Shown: positions 43,849-54,162, counted from the stretch's first letter. The stretch: DNA of 64,000 nt from Saprospiraceae bacterium (GCA_016714445.1 JADJNF010000001.1:930001-994000), one strand, 5' to 3'. A program made the numbers and translations. Notes: a model not told the origin generated them from the letters alone.

Positions 43849-44446
43849 ATGATAACAAAAGAACTTATTTCTGATAGACAAAAAGAAATAATAGAAGCCG
43901 CTGGCAAAATATTGACAAGGTCAGGTGTTGGAGGCTTGACCATTAAAAACCTGGCCAAAGAGATGCAATTTTTCAGAAAGTGCCATATACAGACACTTTG
44001 CGAGCAAGGAAGAAATCATCATTGCCATGTTAAATTATTTGGCAGATGATATGGATGAAAGATATACCCGGGTGATTAATAATGAACAGGATGTAATTCA
44101 AAAATTTACATTACTTTTTGAAAACCAATTTTCTTTTTTTGACAAGAATCCGCATTTTGTCGTAGCTGTATTTTCTGACGGCCTTATGGAAGAAAGCACA
44201 AGAATCAATGAGACAATTCTAAAAATTATGGCTGTTAAAATGAAACACCTCATGCCTATCATTGGTGAAGGACAACATAAAAAAATATTTACCAATGCGA
44301 TCACATCGGAAGAGATGATTCATATAGTAATGGGTACATTCAGATTATTAATGTTTAAATGGCGTGTTGCCAACTTTCAATTTGATATCATCTTAAATGG
44401 AAAAAACATGGTACAATCTTTATTAACAATTATAAAAAATCAATAA
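43849..44446 (+). pseudogene. TetR-family regulator, frameshifted in a T run
   Basis: The first frame encodes LISDRQKEIIEAAGKILTRS and LTIKNLAKEM, the start of a TetR DNA-binding domain. The expected continuation FSESAIYRHFASKEEIIIAM is in the +1 frame (second frame 44027 on, whose upstream part is read through). The shift falls in TTTTT at 43970-43974; with four Ts the two parts fuse into one 198-residue TetR protein. Ligand domain: residues after MLNYLADDMDERY. If the sequence is right, this gene makes no functional repressor and the promoter palindrome at 42656 would be unprotected. A homopolymer error is equally possible. Confidence 0.8.
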
Positions 44447-44448
44447 AA

Positions 44449-44871
44449 ATGACAAAGTTAAATGTAATGATCATTTCTCTCTTCATTATTTTTTCAGCAT
44501 CAAGCTGTAAGAATAATGCCAATCACGATCTTAATTCGCCAGCAACTATCGAATTGAATGATGGCGCCAGGTGGATGGTAAATCCAGAAATGAAACCTTT
44601 CCTTACAGAAAGTGAAAGTATTCTGAATACTTATATCTCCAACGGATCTACCGATTTCAAAACCCTGGCTAAAGAATTGGCGGATAAGAATTCCGGTCTT
44701 ATAAAAAGTTGTACCATGGATGGCAAAAGTCATGAGGAGTTGCATAAATGGTTGCATCCACACATGGCACTGATCGAAACATTGCAGGAGGCAGAAAATG
44801 CTGATGCCGCCAATAAAATTATTTCCGAACTAAAAAGTTCTTTTGAAATCTATAATCAACATTTCCAATGA
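44449..44871 (+). CDS. lipoprotein, unknown function
   Basis: This encodes 140 residues. The signal FIIFSASSCKNN has a good lipobox with Cys20. The mature part is helical, with a motif CTMDGKSHEELHKWLHPH rich in Cys and His that might bind metal. It lies two bases after tetR and overlaps the next gene (ATGA). Confidence 0.6.
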   Translation: MTKLNVMIISLFIIFSASSCKNNANHDLNSPATIELNDGARWMVNPEMKPFLTESESILNTYISNGSTDFKTLAKELADKNSGLIKSCTMDGKSHEELHKWLHPHMALIETLQEAENADAANKIISELKSSFEIYNQHFQ

Positions 44872-45269
44872 AAAAGTCATTGATATATGTTGCAACAGCG
44901 ATTTTAGCAGGATTTGGGTTATTGACTTTGTTCCTAAGTACATCAGTAATATTTGATTTATTTGGCATCAGAGCTAAAGAAGGTAACTATATATTGTTTA
45001 TTGTTTGGTCAAATTTTATCAGCAGTATTCTATATCTGATTGCGGCGTATGGTTTATTTAAAAGTAAAAAGTGGACTATATATCTTTTAGGGATGTCAAC
45101 CATTATTTTGATTATTGCTTTTGTTGGCCTAAAAATTCACGCCAATTCAGGTGGTTTGTATGAAACCCAAACTGTGGGTGCTATGATTTTTAGAATTTCT
45201 GTTACTTTGGTATTTACTATCATCGCATATTTTACAATAATTCACAAAAGGACATCTTCCTCAGTGTAG
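44868..45269 (+). CDS. membrane protein, four helices, unknown function
   Basis: This encodes 133 residues with four hydrophobic segments (VATAILAGFGLLTLFLST; ILFIVWSNFISSILYLIA; IYLLGMSTIILIIAFVGL; ISVTLVFTIIAYFTII). The start ATG overlaps the stop of the lipoprotein gene, so the two products may work together. Confidence 0.6.
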   Translation: MKKSLIYVATAILAGFGLLTLFLSTSVIFDLFGIRAKEGNYILFIVWSNFISSILYLIAAYGLFKSKKWTIYLLGMSTIILIIAFVGLKIHANSGGLYETQTVGAMIFRISVTLVFTIIAYFTIIHKRTSSSV

Positions 45270-45421
45270 CTTCGCAAATGATATTTTATGAAGTTATCAT
45301 TTTGGTGTAAAAGGCTTTTTAAGTAGTATGACCAAATCTTTATTAAAAATTAAATAAAATAAGAAGGGTTTGGGTAGTTGAGATAGAATTAAGAATTTAT
45401 AATAATTTAAAAATAGATATC

Positions 45422-45709
45422 ATGAACATTAAAGAATTGCATTCACAGGATAAACCGGTTTCGGCAATTTCTCTTTTTAAAAGCGATCAGGGAAATGCAA
45501 CGGCGATACAAATATTGCAAGGCGAAAAATTAAAAGAACATATCACAGAAATACCGGCTTTGTTGGTTTGTGTTGATGGCAAAGTAATCTTTGAAAATGA
45601 AAAAGGGATAAAGGAAACATTAACACCTGGTGATTATATAAACATAGAACCCATGGTAACACATTGGGTTGAAGGAATAGAACTAAGTCAATTGGTGCTG
45701 ATTAAATAA
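45422..45709 (+). CDS. small cupin-like protein
   Basis: This encodes 95 residues with a short cupin barrel: LKEHITEIPALLVCVDGKVI, then LTPGDYINIEPMVTHWVEG with a Gly-Asp turn and one His at the metal position. The usual first cupin His residues are reduced to one, so metal binding is doubtful. The gene is intact. The sequence immediately after it becomes abnormal (see 45712-46075). Confidence 0.7.
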   Translation: MNIKELHSQDKPVSAISLFKSDQGNATAIQILQGEKLKEHITEIPALLVCVDGKVIFENEKGIKETLTPGDYINIEPMVTHWVEGIELSQLVLIK

Positions 45710-45711
45710 AA

Positions 45712-46075
45712 AATCATGTCAAAATCTGGGCCGCGCTTAGATCGGGGGGTGGTTTGGGCGGGGGGCGGGGGGGGTTTCCCTGACGGGGTTTGTTCCGCCC
45801 AAGGGAGCAAGGGACGCCGCGGGGTAAATGGGTTAGGATGCTTTTAAACGCTGAGCAATGTGTCAGTTTTTGCATCCCGCTGGGGGGGGGTTGGGATTAG
45901 AATTGTACGATTAATCGAAGAGCTTGAGAATCCGGCTGGTTGAATACTACGCCTAAAGCCGAAACCCTTTGGTCGGGGGTCTAGGATTATAATTAAAGAA
46001 GCGTCACATATCTAAAGCAGACATCAGCAACCCTTCATTATTTTTAATTACATTATAGTTTATTGGGGGCGGGTA
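45712..46075. other. GC-rich, poly-G stretch, probably unreliable sequence
   Basis: The 5' part is crowded with G runs (GGGGGGTGGTTTGGGCGGGG, GGGGGCGGGGGGGG) and CCGCC, unlike anything else in this AT-rich window. Further isolated G runs follow (GGGGGGGGTTGGG, TTGGGGGCGGG). No gene or repeat is seen. It lies between the cupin and tolC genes. Confidence 0.6.
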
Positions 46076-46102
46076 CTCAATAAGCAAAAAAAATAATCTA
46101 TA

Positions 46103-47437
46103 ATGTTAGTAAGTATTCACAGACACATATTAATTATGTTGTTATTTTTGATAGGATTTGAAACAGCTCAGGCTCAGGTTTGGTCATTACAACAGTGCAT
46201 CGATACTGCACAGGTTTACAATAAAAATTTGGCCATGGGCAGAAATAATATGTCCATAGCTAAAGAAAAAGAGAAAGAAACAAAAGCCAATTTGATTCCC
46301 AAAATTACAGCCAATGTAGACTATAAGTATTTTTCGAACCTCCCTTACCAATTGTTACCCTTATCTACTTTTAATCCAACGGCGCCGGAAGGACAATTTA
46401 AAGAAGCACAATTTGGGGTACCGCACAATATAAATGCAAACCTCCAATTATCAATGCCATTATATAATCCACAAGTTTATGGTGCAATAAAAACTACTAA
46501 AATAGCTTCTGAATTGTCAGGTTTACAATATCAAAAAACGGAAGAACAAATTTACTTTGAAATTTTCAATCTGTACTACAACGCTCAGATTTTGCATCAC
46601 CAATTAGGCTTTATTGATAGCAATCTTGTAAATACTACCCGACTACTAAAAAATATGCAATTGCTTAACGAACAATTACTAGCCAAAGGTACTGATGTAA
46701 GCAAGGTGAAATTGCAATTAGCACAATTGAAGACACAAAAGGAAAACATAAATAGTAAATATACACAGATTTTGAATGGATTGAAATTCGCAATGGGTAT
46801 TGCTACAGAACAAAATTTGGAAATAGAACCGACCATTCAATATAAAGACATAGCAGAATACATTCCGTCCTCAATCCTGGATGTTCGATTGATAAAAACT
46901 CAAAACAGGTTGATGATGAGTGAGCTTAATGCTTTAAATAAATCAAGATTTTTGCCTTCGGTCAATCTTTTTGGCACTTTCGGAACTACAGGCTTTGGCT
47001 ATGACCAGCAACCAAATGATTTTCTGAAATTCTTCCCTATTGGTTTTGCAGGTGTTCAACTCTCCTACCCTCTATTCAACGGCACAGTTACTCAACGAAA
47101 AATAAATCAGAAAAAATTAGAACTTCAGAACAACGAACTTCAATTCGGCCTGCTTTCTGAACAAAATGGTATGCAGATTAAAAACACACAACAGCAAAGA
47201 CTAGTTGCTCAAATGGCGGTAGAAACAACCACTGAACAGATCAAATTGGCCAAAACTATTTACGACCAAACGATACTCCAACAAAAGCAAGGAACAGCAA
47301 GCCTGCAGGACGTTTTACTTGCAGACTATGCATTGCGTGAGGCACAACAAACATACCTTATGGCTATATTTGATTATCTAAAAGCAGATCTGGACCTTAA
47401 AAAATTTACAGGAAACCTGAAGTCAATTAAGAATTAA
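46103..47437 (+). CDS. tolC: TolC-family outer-membrane efflux protein
   Basis: This encodes 444 residues with a signal peptide (to about 25, ending AQAQ). WSLQQCIDTAQVYNKNLAMG is the typical OMF opening. The rest is two repeats of long helices with VGxxLSYPLF-type strand FAGVQLSYPLFNGTVTQRK near the periplasmic tip. It forms the outer-membrane exit duct for the RND pump encoded immediately downstream (26 bases to the adaptor). Confidence 0.9.
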   Translation: MLVSIHRHILIMLLFLIGFETAQAQVWSLQQCIDTAQVYNKNLAMGRNNMSIAKEKEKETKANLIPKITANVDYKYFSNLPYQLLPLSTFNPTAPEGQFKEAQFGVPHNINANLQLSMPLYNPQVYGAIKTTKIASELSGLQYQKTEEQIYFEIFNLYYNAQILHHQLGFIDSNLVNTTRLLKNMQLLNEQLLAKGTDVSKVKLQLAQLKTQKENINSKYTQILNGLKFAMGIATEQNLEIEPTIQYKDIAEYIPSSILDVRLIKTQNRLMMSELNALNKSRFLPSVNLFGTFGTTGFGYDQQPNDFLKFFPIGFAGVQLSYPLFNGTVTQRKINQKKLELQNNELQFGLLSEQNGMQIKNTQQQRLVAQMAVETTTEQIKLAKTIYDQTILQQKQGTASLQDVLLADYALREAQQTYLMAIFDYLKADLDLKKFTGNLKSIKN

Positions 47438-47462
47438 TAATTTAGAATTAAGTATTAAGAAA

Positions 47463-48620
47463 ATGAATTGGAAAAAAATCATCGTAATAGTTGCCGGCAT
47501 CGCAGTCATCGGACTTGTTGTTTTCAAACTGAAAAGTAACAAAGAAAAGACCCAAAGCAAAGTTTATCAGTATGAAAAAGAACAAGCGATTCACGTCGAA
47601 ACAGAAATAATTACTTTGCAAAATACAGGTAACGACATTTCTTTCTCCGGAACATTCGAGCCAAACAGAGAAAGTAAGTTAAGTGCAGAACAGCAAGGGA
47701 AAATAAATGCTTTTTATGTGGATTTAGGAAGTATAGTCTCCAAAGGACAACGTCTGGTGCAGCTAGACAATGCACTTTTGCAGCAACAACTTAATAATAT
47801 TGATGTACAATTGCAAAATGCAAAAACCGAATTTGATGTGCAATTAAAAGCAAATGAAATTCAAATTGAAGGATTAAAACAGGATGTAAACCGATATACT
47901 ATTCTTGCTGATGCGGATGCCATACAAGGCGTTCAACTGGAAAAAGCAGTGCTGCAATTGAGTATTGCAGAAAATCAACGCACCTCAATTTTGAACAAAT
48001 CCGGAATAAAAACGGCTGAAGCACAAAGGAAGAGTATAATTGAACAGATCAAAAAAACAAGTATTGTTGCACCTTTCGATGGTGTGATTACAGCAAAGCT
48101 TTCTGAAATCGGATCGTTTGCTGCCCCTGGTGTACCTTTATTGCAATTATCCGAAATCGGAACATTGCGATTTACAATAAATGTACCCGAGAAAGATTTA
48201 CTTCATTTCAATTTAGGTAAATCTTATAAAATAAATGCTGATGTCTTACCCGATGTAACGCTTTCGGGTAAAATTTCAATGATTGGAAGCAAAGCCAATA
48301 TAGGAAGTAGTTTTCCTGTGCAATTTTTAGTTAAAAATGTTTCCAACTACATCGTAAAAGCGGGCATGTTTGGTACAGTAAATATATCTACAGATATAGG
48401 TGAAGTCGGTATAGCCATTCCTGCATCTGTAGTGGTAGGTACTTCAAATAAACCGCAGGTATATGTTGTAAAAAATGGAAAAGCTACTGCCGTTAATATT
48501 ACAATCTCAACTAGAACGCAAAACAAAGTGATTGTTGCAGAAGGCTTGAAGGAAGGCGATACTATCATTGTCTCAGGTCTTATCAATGTATTTGAAGGAG
48601 CGAATATTAGTATAAAATAA
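47463..48620 (+). CDS. RND efflux adaptor (membrane fusion) protein
   Basis: This encodes 385 residues. N-terminal membrane anchor IIVIVAGIAVIGLVVFKL. Lipoyl-like segment ISFSGTFEPNRESKLSAEQQ then AFYVDLGSIVSKGQRLVQLD, a long coiled hairpin, and VAPFDGVITAKLSEIGSFAA. VYVVKNGKATAVN and DTIIVSGLINVFEG close the barrel. It links the inner-membrane pump to TolC. It lies 12 bases before the pump gene. Confidence 0.92.
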   Translation: MNWKKIIVIVAGIAVIGLVVFKLKSNKEKTQSKVYQYEKEQAIHVETEIITLQNTGNDISFSGTFEPNRESKLSAEQQGKINAFYVDLGSIVSKGQRLVQLDNALLQQQLNNIDVQLQNAKTEFDVQLKANEIQIEGLKQDVNRYTILADADAIQGVQLEKAVLQLSIAENQRTSILNKSGIKTAEAQRKSIIEQIKKTSIVAPFDGVITAKLSEIGSFAAPGVPLLQLSEIGTLRFTINVPEKDLLHFNLGKSYKINADVLPDVTLSGKISMIGSKANIGSSFPVQFLVKNVSNYIVKAGMFGTVNISTDIGEVGIAIPASVVVGTSNKPQVYVVKNGKATAVNITISTRTQNKVIVAEGLKEGDTIIVSGLINVFEGANISIK

Positions 48621-48632
48621 AATCAGGGGAAA

Positions 48633-51600
48633 ATGAATATTACAGAAATATCAATCAAACGCCCTTCGCTGATTATCGTGCTTTTCAGTATATTTACGCT
48701 ATTGGGAGTTATAGGCTTTATGAATCTGAGTTATGAATTAATGCCAGATTTCAATCAGCCTGTGGTTGTCATTAAAACTGGATACCCGGGTGCTGAACCG
48801 AACGAAGTGGAAACTTCCGTTTCTAGGAAAATTGAAGATGCACTTTCCAATCTGGAAGGGGTAGATTACTTAGTTACAAAGTCACTTCCTAATGCTTCTA
48901 TCATCATCGCCAATCTGAAATATGGGACTGATCTGGACAAAACAATGCAAGATGCACAGCGATATATAGACAATATTCGCAAAGATTTGCCACAAGACAT
49001 ACTCAGTCCGGTCATGAGTAAAGTGTCGCCAAATGACTTACCAATCATGTCCATAAGTGCGACAAGCGATTTGCCTGCTTCCGAATTTTATCAAAAAATG
49101 AAAGACGACTATCTGCCTCAAATTCAACAAATAAGGGGCGTAGCAGAAATAACAATTTTAGGCGGTGAAGAAAGAGAAATACAGGTAAAGGTTGATCAGG
49201 CCAAATTAAAATTGTACAAAATTTCTTTACAACAGGTTGTGGAAGCGATTAACCGTTCCGGCTTGGATTTACCGGCAGGAAAAGCACAAACAGAAATAGA
49301 GACAAATTCCGTTCGTTTGACAGGGAAGTTTTCGTCTCTGCAAGACATTAAAAACGTGCAGGTGTCCATACCAATACCCGGAAGTCCTGTTTATGTAAAA
49401 GATGTGGCAGATATAACAGATGGTATAAAAGAAACTACTACCATCAGTAGATACAATGGAAAAAACGGTATAGGTTTAATGCTTAAAAAACAAGGAGACG
49501 GTAATGCCGTTGATGTTTCAAACTTAGTTCGTGCAAAATTCAAATCCATTGAACTACAAAACTCAAATTCAAATGTAAAATTTGTCATTGCAGACGATAG
49601 TACTGATAATACGATTGCAGCCGTAAATTCCGTTGTTTTTGATTTGATTTTAGCGGTTATACTTGTTTCAATGGTGATGCTTCTATTTCTAAGAAGTCTA
49701 AGAAATTCTTTGATCGTAATAATAGCCATACCTACATCATTAGTGACTGCGTTTGCGGTAATGTGGCTATTGGGTTACACGCTAAATTTAATGACTTTGC
49801 TTGCCATGTCTTTAATCATTGGTATTTTGGTAGATGATGCTGTAGTAGTATTAGAAAATATCCAAAAGCACTTAGACAAAGGAAAAGATAAACTAAACGC
49901 GGCTATGGACGGTCGTATGGAAATTGGTTTTTCAGCATTATCCATCACATTGGTTGATGTAGTAGTGTTTTTGCCCATTCTTTTCTTACAGGTATTTGTT
50001 GCAGATATGCTCAAACAGTTTTCGGTGGTAGTAGTTACTTCGACCCTGACCAGTTTGTTGGTTGGCTTTACGCTTACACCCTGGCTGGCTTCACGTATAG
50101 GTAAAAAGGAAGATTTACAACCTACCAATTTATTTAATCGGTTTTTACTTTGGTTCGAACATCAATTAGAAAAATTCACCCATTGGTATGGAGTACTTTT
50201 AGAATGGGTATTGGGTCACAAACTTATTTTTACCGGAATAGTGCTATTGCTTTTTGTGATGACTGTTGGTATCATGAAACAAGGTATTATAGGCAAAGAA
50301 TTAATATCAACAGGTGATCAGGGAAAATTCAGACTGGCGCTGGAATTTGATAAATCAACGTCAATTCATAAGAATAATTTAATAGCTCAAAAAATTGAAA
50401 CATATATTCTTCAACAACCTGAAGTTTCAACACTATTCAGCAACATAGGTGGCCCAAGTACTGGTATTGGAAGCTTGGGAGTAGGTTCAGCGAATAAAAC
50501 GGAATTTACCATTCAGTTACGAAATAAAAAGGATGAGTTAAAAATTGCAGGACTTAAAAAAGTGCCAACGGAAGATTTTATGAAAAAACTAAGATTTGAT
50601 TTACAACAAAAATTTCCAGGTATTAATTATTCTATGGCAGCTCTGGGTCTTATACCTCGTTCAGCACCTATTGAAATAACATTGAGTGGCAATGAATTGG
50701 ATTTGGTAATGAAAAGTGGTAATACTTTAAAGGAAGTCATAGAAAAAATCCCTGGGGCTGACAATGTTCGTTTATCTGTTGAAGCTGGAAGTCCTGAATA
50801 CAAAATCATTCCTGATAAAGATAAAATGCAACGTTTAGGATTAAATACAGCGTATGTTGGATTGAATCTAAGAACAGCATTTACTGGAAATGACGATGCA
50901 ACGCTTACTGAAAACGGAACTGAATATCCTGTGAGAATTTGGTTGGATGAATTTAGCAGGCAAAATTTTGAAGATGTACAACAGCTTTCTATTATTAATC
51001 CAATGGGAATGCCGGTAGAAGTTTCGCAATTTGCAACCGTTCAACAAGGTAATTCCCCTTCTTTGTTAGAAAGAAAAGACCGGCAAGCCGCAGTTACCCT
51101 TACTGCTGATGCATTGGGAAGGCCTTCAGGCACTGTAGCAGACGATGTCGTAGCTTATCTCAAAAAAAATCCCCTACCGACAGAAATACAGATGACTTGG
51201 GGCAGCGACATTAAAAGACAAAATGATAGTTTCGGTGCCTTGGGATCGGTGTTGATGATTTCGTTTTTGTTGATTTATCTTATTATGGTGGCGCTATACG
51301 ATAGTTTTGTATATCCATTTGTTGTGTTATTTTCCATTCCTGTTGCAGCTATTGGCGCTTTTTTAGCATTGAACTTATCATTAAGCAATTTGAGTCTATT
51401 TGCTTTATTAGGCTTAATTATGTTGATGGGATTGGTTGTAAAAAATGCCATTCTTATTGTGGATTTCACCAACCAATTAAAGGCAGAAGGCATTCATTTT
51501 AAAGAAGCTTTAGTTATTGCAGGAAAAGGCCGAATGAGACCAATCCTAATGACAACCCTTTCGATGGCTATAGGTATGTTGCCTATTGCACTTGCTACCG

Positions 51601-51737
51601 GTACAGCAGCAGAATGGAAGAATGGATTAGCGTGGGTAATCATTGGAGGATTGTTATCTTCTTTAATCCTGACAGTATTTTTAGTACCCCTTGTTTATTA
51701 TGTGGTCGATGTCATAAAAGGTAAACTCAGTTTGTAA
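48633..51737 (+). CDS. RND-family multidrug efflux pump (HAE1 type)
   Basis: This encodes 1034 residues with 12 membrane segments and two large periplasmic loops. The proton-relay Asp pair is in GILVDDAVVVLENIQKH. FLPILFLQVFVADMLKQFSV, IVDFTNQLKAEG and GIGMLP-type IGMLPIALATGTAAEW are conserved blocks. HAE1 pumps export lipophilic drugs, bile-like compounds and metabolites. Probably one operon with tolC and the adaptor gene, possibly under the tetR gene upstream. No distinctive substrate residue set is recognised. Confidence 0.93.
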   Translation: MNITEISIKRPSLIIVLFSIFTLLGVIGFMNLSYELMPDFNQPVVVIKTGYPGAEPNEVETSVSRKIEDALSNLEGVDYLVTKSLPNASIIIANLKYGTDLDKTMQDAQRYIDNIRKDLPQDILSPVMSKVSPNDLPIMSISATSDLPASEFYQKMKDDYLPQIQQIRGVAEITILGGEEREIQVKVDQAKLKLYKISLQQVVEAINRSGLDLPAGKAQTEIETNSVRLTGKFSSLQDIKNVQVSIPIPGSPVYVKDVADITDGIKETTTISRYNGKNGIGLMLKKQGDGNAVDVSNLVRAKFKSIELQNSNSNVKFVIADDSTDNTIAAVNSVVFDLILAVILVSMVMLLFLRSLRNSLIVIIAIPTSLVTAFAVMWLLGYTLNLMTLLAMSLIIGILVDDAVVVLENIQKHLDKGKDKLNAAMDGRMEIGFSALSITLVDVVVFLPILFLQVFVADMLKQFSVVVVTSTLTSLLVGFTLTPWLASRIGKKEDLQPTNLFNRFLLWFEHQLEKFTHWYGVLLEWVLGHKLIFTGIVLLLFVMTVGIMKQGIIGKELISTGDQGKFRLALEFDKSTSIHKNNLIAQKIETYILQQPEVSTLFSNIGGPSTGIGSLGVGSANKTEFTIQLRNKKDELKIAGLKKVPTEDFMKKLRFDLQQKFPGINYSMAALGLIPRSAPIEITLSGNELDLVMKSGNTLKEVIEKIPGADNVRLSVEAGSPEYKIIPDKDKMQRLGLNTAYVGLNLRTAFTGNDDATLTENGTEYPVRIWLDEFSRQNFEDVQQLSIINPMGMPVEVSQFATVQQGNSPSLLERKDRQAAVTLTADALGRPSGTVADDVVAYLKKNPLPTEIQMTWGSDIKRQNDSFGALGSVLMISFLLIYLIMVALYDSFVYPFVVLFSIPVAAIGAFLALNLSLSNLSLFALLGLIMLMGLVVKNAILIVDFTNQLKAEGIHFKEALVIAGKGRMRPILMTTLSMAIGMLPIALATGTAAEWKNGLAWVIIGGLLSSLILTVFLVPLVYYVVDVIKGKLSL

Positions 51738-51879
51738 TTTGTATCTTATGCACTTGTGGCTTATTTTAGGTTTGATCCATTCAGTGTTTTTTCTCTTCAG
51801 TGGAAATTAAAATTTTAAAATAAATATTTTGCATCATTAATATTATTAAATTTACAATATACTTTAAATATCCTTTCAA

Positions 51880-52233
51880 ATGAAAACTTTAATCATCATC
51901 AATGACGCTCCTTACGGCACAGAAAAAGCATACAACGCTTTAAGAATTGCCAACCAATTGAACAAAGACTATCCTGAGACGGAAGTGGTAATATTTTTGA
52001 TGGCGGATGGGGTGAATTGTGCCATCCCAAATCAAAATACGCCTAATGGCTACTACAACATAGAGCGAATGCTTAAGCTTTCAACCAGAAGTGGTACACG
52101 ACTTTTGTTGTGTGGCAGCTGCCTGGATGCAAGGGGTCTTAAAAATATTGAACTGGTAGATAAAGCTGAGATCAGCACCATGGCAGAATTGACAAAACAG
52201 ATATCAGAAAGTGAAAAGGTTTTGACATTCTGA
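51880..52233 (+). CDS. DsrE/DsrF-like sulfur-relay protein
   Basis: This encodes 117 residues of the DsrE fold: LIIINDAPYGTEKAYNALRI at the start, VVIFLMADGVNCAIPNQNTP, and LLCGSCLDARGL with a candidate active Cys. DsrE proteins bind persulfides or act in sulfur transfer. It is 22 bases upstream of a crp-like gene and not far from an MFS gene, a set seen in Bacteroidota (from memory, not checked). Confidence 0.85.
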   Translation: MKTLIIINDAPYGTEKAYNALRIANQLNKDYPETEVVIFLMADGVNCAIPNQNTPNGYYNIERMLKLSTRSGTRLLLCGSCLDARGLKNIELVDKAEISTMAELTKQISESEKVLTF

Positions 52234-52255
52234 TTTTTACGGATATCTTTGGCGG

Positions 52256-52816
52256 ATGGAACTTTTAAATTTCTTCGATAGCATTTATAAAATCAGCAGC
52301 GAAGCTAAAAAAGCTTTGGAGCGTATTATCCAGGAAAAAAGTTACGCTAAAAATGACATCATCCAACATATTGGCAGCAGTTGCAGAACAGTTTATATAG
52401 TCCAGAGTGGAAGTGCAAGAATTTTTTATCTGAAAGACGGCAATGATATTACCGAACATTTTGCTTTTGCAAATGACCTCATAGTCAGGGCTGAAAGTCT
52501 GTTTACAGGCAAACCAACATCGAAGGGAATTCAGGCTATGGATAAGACCATCATGGTAGCCATTGATTCTGAATCTCTTTTCAAAATGTACGACCAATAC
52601 CACGACATAGAAAGGCTTTTTCGACTTATTTTTGAAAGAGAATATGTCAATACCATTAAACGTTTAGAAAGCTTACAATTTAAAACGGCCACAGAAAGGT
52701 ACCATGATCTTTTGGTAGAGACTGATTTTATACAAAAAATACCATTAAAATATATAGCTTCTTATCTGGGTATCACCCAGGTTTCACTCAGCAGAATCAG
52801 AGCAGGGACAGGTTGA
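52256..52816 (+). CDS. Crp/Fnr-family transcription regulator
   Basis: This encodes 186 residues. Effector domain: IIQHIGSSCRTVYIVQSGSA, KDGNDITEHFAFANDLI. DNA-binding part: IPLKYIASYLGITQVSLSRI at the very C-terminus, so the winged helix is short. No FeS-type Cys cluster. It probably controls the DsrE and MFS genes around it. Confidence 0.85.
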   Translation: MELLNFFDSIYKISSEAKKALERIIQEKSYAKNDIIQHIGSSCRTVYIVQSGSARIFYLKDGNDITEHFAFANDLIVRAESLFTGKPTSKGIQAMDKTIMVAIDSESLFKMYDQYHDIERLFRLIFEREYVNTIKRLESLQFKTATERYHDLLVETDFIQKIPLKYIASYLGITQVSLSRIRAGTG

Positions 52817-52880
52817 TTATTTATCATTTGTAAAGTGTTTTGTCTTCAAATCACCTGACCTTTGACGAATAAAACGCATA

Positions 52881-54098
52881 ATGCAAATGACTGACGAACA
52901 TATTAAACTCGGCCTGAAAGAAAATTGGAAACAATTTACCATTCTGATCATTGTCAACGCTTTTGTAGGAGGAATGATAGGGATGGAACGTACTATTTTC
53001 CCACAGTTTGCAGAGTTGGAATTTGGGGTGGCTTCCAAGACAGCTATCCTTTCTTTCATTACAGCATTTGGTATATCAAAGGCAGTGTCCAACTATTATA
53101 CAGGACGTTTGGCCAATAGATTTGGCAGGAGAAATTTACTATTGTTCGGTTGGCTGATGGCAATACCCGTACCTTTTATGTTGATATATGCGCCGTCCTG
53201 GAGTTGGGTCATTTTAGCCAATTTACTTTTGGGTATTAGTCAAGGCTTAACCTGGAGCAGCACCGTGGTGATGAAAATTGACCTGGTGGGTGAAAAAGAT
53301 CGTGGACTTGCTATGGGATTAAATGAATTTGCAGGCTATTTTGCTGTAGGCATTGTTGCATTTCTCACAGGCTATGTCGCCAATAAGTATGGGGTTACAC
53401 CTTATCCCTTTTACATCGGCATTTTTATAGCTGTGTTTGGTTTTGTATTGACAGCTTTGTGGGTGAAAGATACCAGAGCTTACGTAAAAAAAGAAAGCAT
53501 GACGGACCAAATGACATCACTGGACAATATATTTATGGAAACCACTTTCAAAAATAAAACCTTAAGTTCAGTGACACAAGCAGGTCTTATCAATAACCTG
53601 AATGACGGGATGATTTGGGGTTTATTGCCCGTCATACTTCTGACACAAAATTATGATGCTGAGCATATAGGAATCATCACCGCCATTTATCCCACTGTGT
53701 GGGGCATAGGACAGCTTTTTACAGGCAAGATGTCAGATCATTATTCAAAAAAAGCCATGTTATTTTGGGGCATGCTGTTGCAAGGTCTGGCTATTTTACT
53801 GATTCCATTTACCAGGGAATTTTATGTATTGGCAACTCTTTCAGCTATATTGGGATTAGGCACAGCCTTGGTATATCCTACTTTTTTATCTGCCATAGCG
53901 CAAGCAACCAATCCAAAACAAAGGGCCGAAAGTATAGGTACTTTCAGGCTATGGAGAGATCTGGGTTATGCATTTGGTGCCATCATATCCGGTGTTACAG
54001 CTGATCTAATTGGAATTGATTATGCTATTTTCCTCATTGGTGGACTGACCATCTTATCTTCAATCATCATTCAAGTTCGTATGCCGGAAAAGGTTTGA
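52881..54098 (+). CDS. MFS transporter
   Basis: This encodes 405 residues with 12 membrane segments. Loop motif YYTGRLANRFGRRNLLLFGW (between helices 2 and 3) is the MFS signature, repeated in the second half as LFTGKMSDHYSKKAMLFWGM. A second family block is RGLAMGLNEFAGYFAVG. The substrate is not obvious. It follows the crp gene by 64 bases and ends 64 bases before the convergent M43 gene. Confidence 0.9.
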   Translation: MQMTDEHIKLGLKENWKQFTILIIVNAFVGGMIGMERTIFPQFAELEFGVASKTAILSFITAFGISKAVSNYYTGRLANRFGRRNLLLFGWLMAIPVPFMLIYAPSWSWVILANLLLGISQGLTWSSTVVMKIDLVGEKDRGLAMGLNEFAGYFAVGIVAFLTGYVANKYGVTPYPFYIGIFIAVFGFVLTALWVKDTRAYVKKESMTDQMTSLDNIFMETTFKNKTLSSVTQAGLINNLNDGMIWGLLPVILLTQNYDAEHIGIITAIYPTVWGIGQLFTGKMSDHYSKKAMLFWGMLLQGLAILLIPFTREFYVLATLSAILGLGTALVYPTFLSAIAQATNPKQRAESIGTFRLWRDLGYAFGAIISGVTADLIGIDYAIFLIGGLTILSSIIIQVRMPEKV

Positions 54099-54162
54099 CA
54101 ATAGAGAAATTTTGATATGACCGCATTGGTGAATGAATAAGAATATAAAAATACAGATGCTT

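Noticed and set aside
45717..45853. Gly-rich short frame in the poly-G patch
   Set aside because: It is an artefact of the G runs with no biological signal.
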